From the NCBI RefSeq assembly GCF_026183675.1, contig NZ_JAPIVK010000025.1, positions 1 to 62,507 on the forward strand: a stretch of 62,507 nt of DNA. Reading direction: 5' to 3'. Source of the DNA: Microbulbifer halophilus (GTDB lineage Bacteria; Pseudomonadota; Gammaproteobacteria; Pseudomonadales; Cellvibrionaceae). Below, piece by piece: positions 55,180-62,507 of this stretch; positions within the stretch are counted from its first letter, which is position 1, and every line of letters begins with the position of its first letter. A model generated the notes under the pieces. That model was not told the origin of the DNA. It made no database searches and worked only from the letters and a program-made list of their open reading frames with translations. A program made the translations under genes and the position numbers.

Positions 55180-55611
55180 ATGGCAATCTGGCATACCATT
55201 CCCTCCCTGGAAGACATCAACCGGAACTCGGCCGGCTGCATGCCCGGTCATATCGGCCTGCAAATCACCGGGATCGGCGACGATTCCCTCACCGGCACCC
55301 TGCCGGTGGATCGCCGCACCCGCCAGCCGTTCGGCATACTGCACGGCGGTGCCAGCGTGGTGCTGGCGGAAACCCTCGGCTCCATCGCCGCCAACCTGGT
55401 GGTGGACACGGAAAAATTCTACTGCGTGGGCCAGGAGATCAACGCCAACCACCTGCGCCCGGTAGCGGAGGGCGAGGTCACCGGCGTGGCGAAACCGGTG
55501 CATATCGGCCGCAGCAGCCAGGTGTGGGAAATCCGCATCAGCGATCCGAGCGGCAAGCTGAGCTGCATTTCCCGCATCACCATGGCCGTGGTGCCCCACG
55601 GCGGCCAATGA
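55180..55611 (+). CDS. menI: hotdog-fold thioesterase, YdiI/MenI type
   Basis: A 143-residue hotdog thioesterase. The catalytic region TRQPFGILHGGASVVLAETL and VGQEINANHLRPVAEGEVTG match E. coli MenI (YdiI), which releases 1,4-dihydroxy-2-naphthoate from its CoA ester in menaquinone synthesis. Whether it serves menaquinone or another aryl/acyl-CoA here is open, as no other men genes are in the window. Its stop overlaps the next start (ATGA). Confidence 0.82.
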   Translation: MAIWHTIPSLEDINRNSAGCMPGHIGLQITGIGDDSLTGTLPVDRRTRQPFGILHGGASVVLAETLGSIAANLVVDTEKFYCVGQEINANHLRPVAEGEVTGVAKPVHIGRSSQVWEIRISDPSGKLSCISRITMAVVPHGGQ

Positions 55612-56315
55612 ATACGGCCGAAGAGCACATCTACGAGGATATTCCCTACCGGCTGGTGCGCTCGCCGCGGCGCAAGCGCCTGGGCCTGGTACTGGCGGCA
55701 TCCGGCGTGGAGGTGCGGATCCCGCAGCGCTGCGCCGCGCGCCACGGCCATCGCTTCCTGCAGGAGAATATCCGCTGGGTGCGGACGCAACTGCTGCGCG
55801 CCAGCGAGCGGGCCGCGGAGATCCCGCGGTATCGCTACGGATTCGGCGAGATGTTTCCTTGGCTTGGACGGAAACTGCCGTTGGAGCGCGCGGCGCAGTC
55901 GACCGGCGCCGGCGTGCGCGCGGATCGTATCCATCTCTACAGCCGCTATCGCCAGCCGACGGAAGCGCAATTGCAAACCGCCCTGTACAAACTCTACCAG
56001 CGCGAGGCGCTGGCGCTGCTGACGGACAAATCCGCCCTCTACGCCGATCGGCTGGACCTGCAGTTTTCGTCGGTGCGCGTGCGCCGCACCAGGAGCAAGT
56101 GGGGTCACTGCACCATTCGCGGCGAACTGCAGTACAACTGGCTGGTCTGCCTGGCGCCGGAGCCGGTGGTGGATTACCTGGTGGCCCACGAGGTCTGCCA
56201 CCTGCGCCACCACAACCACAGCCGCGCCTTCTGGCAACTGGTGGATTCCGTCTGCCCGCGCTACCGCGAGCTGCGCGGCTGGCTCCGGGACAACGGTCAC
56301 CGTCTGACTGTGTAG
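55608..56315 (+). CDS. YgjP-like zinc metallopeptidase-domain protein
   Basis: A 235-residue protein of the YgjP/DUF45 (M48-related, SprT-like) family. The motif VAHEVCHLRHHNHSRAFW gives the HExxH zinc site (His-Glu-Val-Cys-His) and a third ligand in the following HNHS. RTRSKWGHCTIRGELQYNW is the other conserved block. ATG overlaps the thioesterase stop, so the two are translationally coupled. Substrate unknown. Confidence 0.87.
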   Translation: MNTAEEHIYEDIPYRLVRSPRRKRLGLVLAASGVEVRIPQRCAARHGHRFLQENIRWVRTQLLRASERAAEIPRYRYGFGEMFPWLGRKLPLERAAQSTGAGVRADRIHLYSRYRQPTEAQLQTALYKLYQREALALLTDKSALYADRLDLQFSSVRVRRTRSKWGHCTIRGELQYNWLVCLAPEPVVDYLVAHEVCHLRHHNHSRAFWQLVDSVCPRYRELRGWLRDNGHRLTV

Positions 56316-56345
56316 ACCCTACTTATTTTTTTGTGACTGACTTGT

Positions 56346-57725
56346 ATGGCCGGCAAACCCCGTTTCTTTTCCCCGAAAAAAAAGCCGCAGAAACCGCTGC
56401 CCGCGAAAGCCGGGGCGCAGGTGGAAAAATTCAGCCACGATATGCGTGGCATCGCCCGCGTCGGCGGCAAAACCGTATTTATCGACAATGCGCTGCCCGG
56501 TGAATCGGTGGCGTTCAAATACAGCGCGCGGCGCTCGAGGTACGACGAGGGCGCGGCGGTGGAAATCCTGCAGCCGTCCGCGGATCGCTGTCAGCCGCGC
56601 TGCCCGCACGTGGACCTGTGTGGCGGCTGCGCGGTGCAGCATCTGCAGCCGGCGGTGCAGGTCGCGGAAAAGCAGAAAATCCTGCTGGATCAGTTGGCGC
56701 GCTTCGGCGATCTGCAGGTCCCGGAAATACTGCCGCCGCTGGTGGCCGAGCCGTTCGGCTACCGCCGCAAGGGGCGTATCGGCATCCGGGAGATGAAAAA
56801 GGGCGAAGTGAAAAAAGGCAAAGGCGCGCGCGAGCTGGTATTCGGCTTCCGCCGCAAGCGCTCCAACGACCTGACCGATATCGGCGAGTGCCATGTACTG
56901 CACCCGGCCATCGCCGATCATATTCCGGCCCTGAAACGGCTGGTGGCGGAAAGCGTCGGCCGCGCGCATTTCTCCCAGCTGGAAGTGGCGGTCGGCGACG
57001 ACGCTGCGGCCGTGGTGCTGCGCCACCTGAAACCGCTGGCGGACGCGGACCGCGAGCGCTGGCTTTCCTTTGCGGAAGCGACCGGCATCCACCTGTATTT
57101 GCAGCCGGGCGACGCGAACACGGCACACCGCATCTGGCCCGCGGTCGGCGAGGAGCGGCTCCACTACGAGCTGCCGGAATTCGACCTGGCGCTGGCCTTC
57201 CACCCGCTGGACTTTATCCAGGTGAATTCCGCCATTAACCGGCAGATGGTGAGCCGCGCGGTGGAACTGCTGGACCCGCAGCCGGGCGAGCGGGTGTTGG
57301 ACCTGTTCTGCGGCCTGGGCAATTTCACCCTGCCGCTGGCGCGCCGCGCCGGCGAGGTGGTGGGGGTGGAAGGCGAGGGCGCTCTGACGCAGCGCGGTAT
57401 CGACAACGCCGCCCGCAACGGCCTCGACAATGTGCAGTTTCACGCCGCCGACCTGACCCGGGATATCCTGTCCCATTCCTGGGCCGGGGGCGGTTTCGAT
57501 CGCATCCTGCTGGACCCGCCGCGCAGCGGCGCCCTCGAAGTGGTGCGACAGTCGGCGCGCTTCGGCGCGAAGAAAATCGTCTATGTTTCCTGTAATCCCG
57601 CCACCCTGGCGCGGGATGCGGGCGAGCTCGCGGCCCTCGGCTACCGCCCGGTTGGCGCCGGCGTCATGGATATGTTTCCGCACACGTCGCACGTCGAAGC
57701 CATGGCGGTATTCGAGCGTACCTGA
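56346..57725 (+). CDS. rlmD: 23S rRNA (uracil-1939-C5)-methyltransferase
   Basis: A 459-residue RNA methyltransferase of the RumA/RlmD class. The N-terminal TRAM domain (~25-80: SHDMRGIARVGGKTVFIDNA) is followed by the iron-sulphur cysteines in CQPRCPHVDLCGGCAVQHLQ. The SAM fold has VLDLFCGLGNFTLPLARRAG and LLDPPRSGALEVV, and the catalytic Cys is in YVSCNPATLARD. Slightly longer than E. coli RlmD (433) because of a basic start rich in Lys and Pro. Last gene of the run before a palindromic element. Confidence 0.93.
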   Translation: MAGKPRFFSPKKKPQKPLPAKAGAQVEKFSHDMRGIARVGGKTVFIDNALPGESVAFKYSARRSRYDEGAAVEILQPSADRCQPRCPHVDLCGGCAVQHLQPAVQVAEKQKILLDQLARFGDLQVPEILPPLVAEPFGYRRKGRIGIREMKKGEVKKGKGARELVFGFRRKRSNDLTDIGECHVLHPAIADHIPALKRLVAESVGRAHFSQLEVAVGDDAAAVVLRHLKPLADADRERWLSFAEATGIHLYLQPGDANTAHRIWPAVGEERLHYELPEFDLALAFHPLDFIQVNSAINRQMVSRAVELLDPQPGERVLDLFCGLGNFTLPLARRAGEVVGVEGEGALTQRGIDNAARNGLDNVQFHAADLTRDILSHSWAGGGFDRILLDPPRSGALEVVRQSARFGAKKIVYVSCNPATLARDAGELAALGYRPVGAGVMDMFPHTSHVEAMAVFERT

Positions 57726-57738
57726 AATCGGGGCCGGC

Positions 57739-57900
57739 TAGTGTGCCGTACGGGAAGTTCGCAAACAGTTCGCTGCGCCAAAACGCCCAGCTCTGCGTTG
57801 AGAAAGCTTGAAATAACGCTGCTATTCCAGCGCTTTCTCGCCTTGATCTGGGCGTTTTGGCTGTGCTCCTTTGTTCGCGAACTTCCCGCACGGCACACTA
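57739..57900. mobile_element. 162-bp MITE-like palindrome
   Basis: Terminal inverted repeats of 24 bp with one mismatch (57739-57762, 57877-57900; core CGGGAAGTTCGC). Inner pairs include CCAAAACGCCCAG with CTGGGCGTTTTGG, and GAGAAAGC with GCTTTCTC, around a centre GAAATAACGCTGCTATTCC. The architecture is the same as the units at 38084-38354 though arm sequences differ. Non-coding. Confidence 0.75.
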
Positions 57901-57969
57901 GAACGCACCGCCGTTGGTGTGCCCCGGATTCTGGCGTAAACTGCGTTCAAACAGTTGAGAGCCCGAGCC

Positions 57970-58338
57970 ATGCCGATCGAACCCCTGAGCGACGATTTCG
58001 AAGACAACTGCGCCCGTTTCCTGCCGGAAAGCGCCGAGCTGGGCTGTGTCTGGGCGCTGGAGGGGGAAGAGGGTTTTGCCCTGTGCGAGTCGGAAAAGTA
58101 CCCGCAGACAGAGGTGATGCCCTTCTGGTCCCGGCGCGAGTTTGCCGAAATCCACGCCGACGGCGAATGGGCCGACTATGGGGTCGTGGCCGTGGATCTC
58201 GAGGAGTTTATGGACGACTGGCTCACCGGCATGCACGAAGATGTGATACTGGTGGGCATCAACTGGAACAGCGAGCTGGAGGGCGTGGAGCTGGAGCCGC
58301 TGGACCTGCTCGAGCAACTGGAGCAGGAGCTGCAGTAA
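57970..58338 (+). CDS. DUF2750 protein
   Basis: A 122-residue acidic cytoplasmic protein. WALEGEEGFALCESEKYPQT, then VMPFWSRREFAEIHA and DVILVGINWNSELEGVELEP match DUF2750. The ATG at 57970 is taken; a TTG five codons upstream is less likely. No enzymatic motif. Function of the family is unknown. It lies between two palindromic repeats. Confidence 0.85.
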   Translation: MPIEPLSDDFEDNCARFLPESAELGCVWALEGEEGFALCESEKYPQTEVMPFWSRREFAEIHADGEWADYGVVAVDLEEFMDDWLTGMHEDVILVGINWNSELEGVELEPLDLLEQLEQELQ

Positions 58339-58367
58339 ATACTGCCTCCCAAAATGAATAACGCCCG

Positions 58368-58448
58368 CTGTAGGAGCCTGCTTGCAGGCGAATAAACCGG
58401 AGTCAGCAAGGGCATTGAGAATCTTCGCTTGCAGGCAAGCTCCTACAG
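58368..58448. repeat. REP-type inverted pair
   Basis: CTGTAGGAGCCTGCTTGCAG and its inverted partner (TTCGCTTGCAGGCAAGCTCC, ending 58448) flank a 31-bp spacer. This is the Pseudomonas-style REP sequence (GTAGGAGC...GCTTGC). It sits between the DUF2750 and VOC genes. Confidence 0.8.
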
Positions 58449-58478
58449 AAACAACATACAAAGAATGGGAGTCTCGGG

Positions 58479-58850
58479 ATGGAACAGTTTCTCGGCCTGC
58501 GCACCGTCATCTACGGCGTGCCCGATATCGTCGAGGCCAGGGCCTGGTACACGCAGTTGCTGGAGCAGGAACCCTATTTCGACGAGGAGTTCTACGTCGG
58601 TTTCAATGTCGGCGGCTACGAACTGGGTTTGAACCCGGATGCCCGCAGTGTCACCAGCCGCGCCGACGGTGTGGTGGCCTACTGGGGCGTCGACAATATG
58701 GCGCAACAGGTGGAGCGCCTGAATGCCATGGGCGCGCGCCAGCACAGCGAGGTCGCCGATGTGGGTGGGGGCATCCTGGTAGCGACTTTCCTGGACCCCT
58801 ACGGCAATATTTTCGGCCTGATTGAAAATCCCCATTTTCGGGCCGGGTAA
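58479..58850 (+). CDS. VOC/glyoxalase-superfamily protein
   Basis: A 123-residue protein with one vicinal-oxygen-chelate fold: RTVIYGVPDIVEARAWYTQL at the start and FLDPYGNIFGLIENPHF at the end. Typical metal-site positions are partly present. Substrate unknown; relatives range from resistance proteins to glyoxalase-like enzymes. It is followed 15 bp later by the SDR gene, likely co-transcribed. Confidence 0.85.
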   Translation: MEQFLGLRTVIYGVPDIVEARAWYTQLLEQEPYFDEEFYVGFNVGGYELGLNPDARSVTSRADGVVAYWGVDNMAQQVERLNAMGARQHSEVADVGGGILVATFLDPYGNIFGLIENPHFRAG

Positions 58851-58865
58851 TCAGGAGCCGTTCCC

Positions 58866-59783
58866 GTGAGCAAAGCGCCGGCATCGAGGTTTCGCCCTTC
58901 AGATCACGCCTTCGCCGCCGAGAGCCTGGCGCAGATAGGGCGCGGCTATGTGGTGCCGGACCGGGTGGCGCTGGTCACAGGCTGTTCCTCCGGCATGGGC
59001 CGCGAGCTGGCGCTGGCCCTGCACCGCCGCGGCACCATCGTCATCGCCACCGCGCGGCGCCCGGAGAGCCTGCAGGAGCTGGCCGACCTGGGTATCGCCA
59101 CCGAGGCGCTGGACGTCAACTCCCAGGTGGATATCAACCGCGTGGTCCACGCCCTCAAGGCCGCCTATGGCCGGCTGGATATCCTGATCAACAATGCCGG
59201 CTACGGCCAGATGGGGCCGCTGCTGGAACTGGATACCCGCGCGCTGGAGAACCAGTTTCGCACCAACGTCTTCGCCCCCATGGCCCTGGCCCGCGCCTGC
59301 GCACCGCTGATGAAATCCGAGCGCCGCGGCCTGATCTGCAATATCGGCTCCGTTTCCGGCGTCCTGCCTACCCCCTTCTCCGGTGCCTACTGCGCCTCCA
59401 AGGCGGCGCTGCATACCCTGTCCGATGTGTTGCGGCTGGAAATGAAACCCTTCGGGATCCGCGTGATGACGGTACAGCCCGGTGCCGTGGCGTCGGAATT
59501 CGGCCGCCACGCGGAAGTCTCCCTGCGCGGCCTGCTGGCGCCGGATTCCTGGTACAAACGGCAGGAGGACATTGCGCGCGCGCGGGCGCAGGAATCGCAG
59601 CAGAACGCGGCCCTGGCCAGTACCATGGCGCGCCGGCTGGCGAAAGAGCTGCTGCGCAAGCGGCCCCCTTCACTGGTGCGCCTCGGCAACAGGAGCCGCC
59701 TGATGCCCTGGATGGCGCGCTGGCTGCCGCGGCGGCTGAAAGACTGGATCCTGGCGCGGCGTTTCCAATTACACCGGGCTTAA
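58866..59783 (+). CDS. short-chain dehydrogenase/reductase
   Basis: A 305-residue NAD(P)-dependent oxidoreductase starting at GTG behind CAGGAG. The cofactor loop is ALVTGCSSGMGRELALAL, structural motif INNAGYGQMG, and active site YCASK with the Ser upstream in NIGSVSG. The C-terminal ~50 residues are strongly basic (KELLRKRPPSLVRLGNRSRL, then WMARWLPRRLKDWI), which may form a membrane-associating helix. Substrate unknown. Confidence 0.9.
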   Translation: MSKAPASRFRPSDHAFAAESLAQIGRGYVVPDRVALVTGCSSGMGRELALALHRRGTIVIATARRPESLQELADLGIATEALDVNSQVDINRVVHALKAAYGRLDILINNAGYGQMGPLLELDTRALENQFRTNVFAPMALARACAPLMKSERRGLICNIGSVSGVLPTPFSGAYCASKAALHTLSDVLRLEMKPFGIRVMTVQPGAVASEFGRHAEVSLRGLLAPDSWYKRQEDIARARAQESQQNAALASTMARRLAKELLRKRPPSLVRLGNRSRLMPWMARWLPRRLKDWILARRFQLHRA

Positions 59784-60163
59784 CGACACATCGCTATAGT
59801 GCCGGCGCTGATAGCCTGTGGCGCGTCTACCATCATCTTGTCACTTGATAATATGCTGGCAGTCTAGAATAATCGTCTGCCAATAGGCCGGGGAGGGAGT
59901 CCCCCGCAAAAATGGCAGGGTAGCCGGTAGTGGCCAGCCCGGATTCGATCCGGCACCGCGAGCGTGTCGGTTTGATCTCGGATGGATTTTCCGAGGGGAT
60001 CCGGGCCATCCCAATTAAGGTAGCGACCCCGCACCGATCTTCCTGTCCACACTTTTATTTCGCGATACACCACTGCACTTGGCCCGGACTCCACAAACCG
60101 GTTGCCGCGGTGGCGCAATACAATAAATCAACGTTTCTATTCGATATTGCTCTCGGGGGTCAT
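59784..60163. other. intergenic region before the repeat protein
   Basis: About 380 bp with no gene. It has a 15-bp palindrome CCGGATTCGATCCGG (59939-59953) and presumably the promoter of the next gene. Confidence 0.4.
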
Positions 60164-62507
60164 GTGCAGACACAGGGAAGTGGTTTTTGCGGTGCTTTGC
60201 TGTCTATTGCGACAGGTGCGAAATACTGGTTGATCGCCGCACTCGCTTTGTCCCTCGCCGCGCCGCTGCAGGCCCAGGTACAGAGAAGTTTCGTTAACCT
60301 GGGTTTCGAATCGCCGAATCTCGAACAGGCGGGTTGCCGTGTCTATATCGATCACGCCCTGGTGCCCGGCTGGACGACCGATCACCCCGATTACGGACAG
60401 CAAAACGTCGGCGGATGCACTGTGCCGCCGGGGTTTGTCGATGGCCAGCCGGCACCGATCGTTGAGTTGTGGGATACCCCGCGTAGCGGTGTCAACGCGC
60501 GCGAGGGGACGCAGTTGGCGGAGCTGAACGCCGAGGAAGAATCGAGCCTGTCGCAGAGTGTGTGCCTGGTCAACGGCGAGCAGTTGCAGTGGGAGTTCAG
60601 TCACCGGGGGCGGGAGAGCGTTAGCAACGAGGATGTGATGGAGCTCCTCGTGGGCGGCGATCCGGTGGTGCGGGTGGGGACCACCAGCAACGGTGCAGGC
60701 GGGGTTATTGACACCTACTCAGGCAGTGCCACATCGACACCGGGACCGAATGCGGGCGGCTGGCGCGATTACTCGGGAAGCTTTACCTACAACGGCGCCA
60801 GCGGACTGGTCGATATCGGCTTCGAGGCCATCTCCACCGGCGGTAACAATATCACCTCCGGCAACTTCCTCGATAGGATCCAGGTGACGCTGGCGCCGAA
60901 CCTGGAGCTGTCCTCCGGCGCCTTCACCTCCCCCGAAGGGGATAACAGCACCGGCCTGCCGGCACTGGCGGTGACCGGCAATCTGATCGAAGATCTCGAT
61001 ATCACCCTGCAGGTGGTCGGCGGCAGTGCCGATCTCGGCGACGACTTCACCACCCCGGGCGGCGGCAGCAGCTTTACCGTCACCATTCCGGCGGGCAACT
61101 ACGATGGCACCACTGCCGTTCCCCTGGGGGTGGCGTCGATCGAGGACACCATTGCCGAGGGCGACGAGACGGTGGAATTCGAGATCAGCGCCGGCGCCGG
61201 TGGCTACAACCTGTCCTCCACCACCAGCTGTGGCGGGGCGGCGACGACCACCGCCAGTTGGACCATCGAGGACGCCACCACCGGGCTGGTGCTGGACAAA
61301 CAGCTAATCGCGGCGCCGGACCCGATCGTCGCCGGCAGCCTGCTCGAGTACCGCATCACCGCGACCAACACCGGCGGCGCCCCACTCAGCAATGTGCTGG
61401 TCAGCGACGACCTCACCGGCGACAGCCACACCTGCCCGACGGTCGCTGTCGGGGATAGCTGCCAACTGGACGCCTCCTACACCGCCAGCCAGAGCGACGT
61501 GGACAACGGCGAGATCGTCAACAGCGCCAGCGCCGAGGCCACAGACCCGGGCGGCGACCCGGTCACCGCGCCCCCGGCCAGTGTCACCACCGAGGTGCCC
61601 GCCGCGCCGGCGCTGAGCCTGAACAAGACCGCCGGCCCCCCCAGCGGCAACAGCGCCGGCGACACCATCGACTACACCTTTATCGTCACCAACAGCGGCA
61701 ATGTCACCATCGATGGAATCGCCATCGACGACTCGCAACTGGATGCGGCGGCGAGCTGCGACGTCACCAGCCTGGCGCCGGACGCAACCGCTACCTGCGG
61801 CGGTACCCATACCATCATCCAGACCGAAGTGGATGCCGGTGGCGTGGACAACGCCGCCACTGCCACCGGGACCGATCCCGGCGGCGATCCGGTCGAAGCC
61901 AGCGACAGCACCAGTACCCCGCTCAGCGCCGCGGCGTCGCTGAATCTCGACAAGGTCGCGGGAACCCCCAGCGGCCACGGCGCCGGCGATACCATCGATT
62001 ACACCTTCACCGTCACCAACAGCGGCAATGTCACCCTCGACGGCCTCGCCATCGACGATTCACAGCTTGATGCGGGGGCGAGCTGCGACGTCACCACACT
62101 GGCTCCGGCAAGCACGGCCACTTGCAGCGGTACCCATACCATCACCCAGGCCGAAGTGGATGCGGGTCAGGTGGACAATACGGCCACCGTAAACGCCACC
62201 GATCCGGGTGGCGATACGGTCAGCGCAGACGACAGCACCAGCACCCCGCTCAACGCCGCGGCGTCGCTGAATCTCGACAAGGTCGCGGGAACCCCCAGCG
62301 GCAACAGCGCCGACGACACCATCGATTACACCTTCACCGTCACCAACAGCGGCAATGTCACCCTCGACGGCCTCGCCATCGACGACTCGCAGCTGGATGC
62401 GGGGGCGACCTGCGACGCCACCACACTGGCTCCGGACGCCACTACCACTTGCGGCGGCACCCACACCATCACCCAGGCCGAAGTGGATGCCGGTAGCGTG
62501 GACAATA
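60164..62507 (+). CDS. secreted Calx-beta/DUF11-type repeat protein (partial, runs off window)
   Basis: At least 781 codons in one open frame to the window edge. A GTG at 60164 (after a GGGGG patch) is proposed as start, because a signal peptide follows (KYWLIAALALSLAAPLQA, cleavage before QVQRSF); an in-frame TTG downstream is an alternative. After a domain starting VNLGFESPNLEQAGC (~30-245) comes a Calx-beta-like segment (~250-360, with VTIPAGNYDGT and AEGDETVEFEIS). Then 109-residue repeats with SLNKTAGPPSGNSAGDTIDY and TFTVTNSGNVTLDG follow (DUF11/DUF7507-like). Such proteins are usually large extracellular or surface adhesins. The C-terminus, and any anchor, is outside the window. Confidence 0.8.
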   Translation, partial: MQTQGSGFCGALLSIATGAKYWLIAALALSLAAPLQAQVQRSFVNLGFESPNLEQAGCRVYIDHALVPGWTTDHPDYGQQNVGGCTVPPGFVDGQPAPIVELWDTPRSGVNAREGTQLAELNAEEESSLSQSVCLVNGEQLQWEFSHRGRESVSNEDVMELLVGGDPVVRVGTTSNGAGGVIDTYSGSATSTPGPNAGGWRDYSGSFTYNGASGLVDIGFEAISTGGNNITSGNFLDRIQVTLAPNLELSSGAFTSPEGDNSTGLPALAVTGNLIEDLDITLQVVGGSADLGDDFTTPGGGSSFTVTIPAGNYDGTTAVPLGVASIEDTIAEGDETVEFEISAGAGGYNLSSTTSCGGAATTTASWTIEDATTGLVLDKQLIAAPDPIVAGSLLEYRITATNTGGAPLSNVLVSDDLTGDSHTCPTVAVGDSCQLDASYTASQSDVDNGEIVNSASAEATDPGGDPVTAPPASVTTEVPAAPALSLNKTAGPPSGNSAGDTIDYTFIVTNSGNVTIDGIAIDDSQLDAAASCDVTSLAPDATATCGGTHTIIQTEVDAGGVDNAATATGTDPGGDPVEASDSTSTPLSAAASLNLDKVAGTPSGHGAGDTIDYTFTVTNSGNVTLDGLAIDDSQLDAGASCDVTTLAPASTATCSGTHTITQAEVDAGQVDNTATVNATDPGGDTVSADDSTSTPLNAAASLNLDKVAGTPSGNSADDTIDYTFTVTNSGNVTLDGLAIDDSQLDAGATCDATTLAPDATTTCGGTHTITQAEVDAGSVDN
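61601..62507 (+). repeat. 109-codon tandem repeats
   Basis: Unit starts at 61601, 61928 and 62255, exactly 327 bp apart. The second and third are nearly identical in DNA. A more divergent unit precedes them from about 61275. Confidence 0.8.

Noticed and set aside
59895..59945. GCAAAAATGGCAGGGTAGCCGG resemblance to the 3' half of a cyclic-di-GMP riboswitch (shown in part)
   Set aside because: The conserved 5' core and paired stems of the riboswitch are not found upstream; resemblance is limited to one short segment.

Overview
The window looks like a chromosomal segment of a GC-rich marine-type gammaproteobacterium. The housekeeping-like genes (malT, menI/ydiI-type thioesterase, gloC/ycbL-type hydrolase, rlmD, DUF2750, DUF2799 lipoprotein, GH13 alpha-glucosidase, TIGR01782-like TonB receptor) fit a Cellvibrionales/Microbulbifer-like carbohydrate degrader. 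That placement rests on gene content only.

Layout. (1) 0-8.2 kb: metabolic and transport genes: a TonB-dependent receptor (minus) with a clear terminator, a divergent MFS exporter, an ATP-grasp enzyme (minus), a divergent Na+/alanine (AGCS) symporter and a GNAT acetyltransferase, ending in a truncated, frameshifted glutathione S-transferase remnant. (2) 9.2-29.2 kb: an accessory block, all on plus. Four large intact paralogues combine a Vgb/NHL-like beta-propeller with bacterial Ig-like modules and a shared C-terminal module. There is also a truncated paralogue, a decayed one, and a 2268-residue protein that joins a filamentous-haemagglutinin (FHA) N-domain, an FG-GAP propeller and at least 11 YDG/MBG repeats. 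None of the large proteins has a visible signal peptide. The first also carries two MABP-like beta-prism domains. Overlapping short ORFs and duplicated leaders suggest growth by repeated duplication. (3) 29.3-36.2 kb: a 2274-residue type V autotransporter with signal peptide and C-terminal barrel, built from three near-identical ~1 kb units. (4) 36.4-38.5 kb: a GH13 alpha-glucosidase (minus) whose upstream region contains a composite palindromic mobile-like element and a match to the MalT box; its likely activator, malT, lies at 50-52.7 kb. (5) 38.7-49.8 kb: an island bounded by inverted copies of one palindromic repeat. It holds a translationally coupled pair (predicted permuted papain-like protein plus class IV/HDAC11-like deacetylase), then a five-gene type I restriction-modification operon (hsdM, hsdS, DUF4268/PD-(D/E)XK protein, AlbA_2/GHKL-like protein, hsdR). 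(6) 50-59.8 kb: malT (minus) and compact housekeeping-like genes on plus, separated by a second MITE-like palindrome and a REP pair. (7) 60.2 kb to the edge: the start of a secreted protein with a Calx-beta-like domain and 109-residue tandem repeats, cut by the window end.

Most interesting parts: the signal-less propeller/Ig/MABP/FHA-MBG cluster as a possible undescribed surface or interaction system, and the papain-like/HDAC11-like couple beside a type I RM operon that carries two extra genes. No rRNA, tRNA or CRISPR array was seen.
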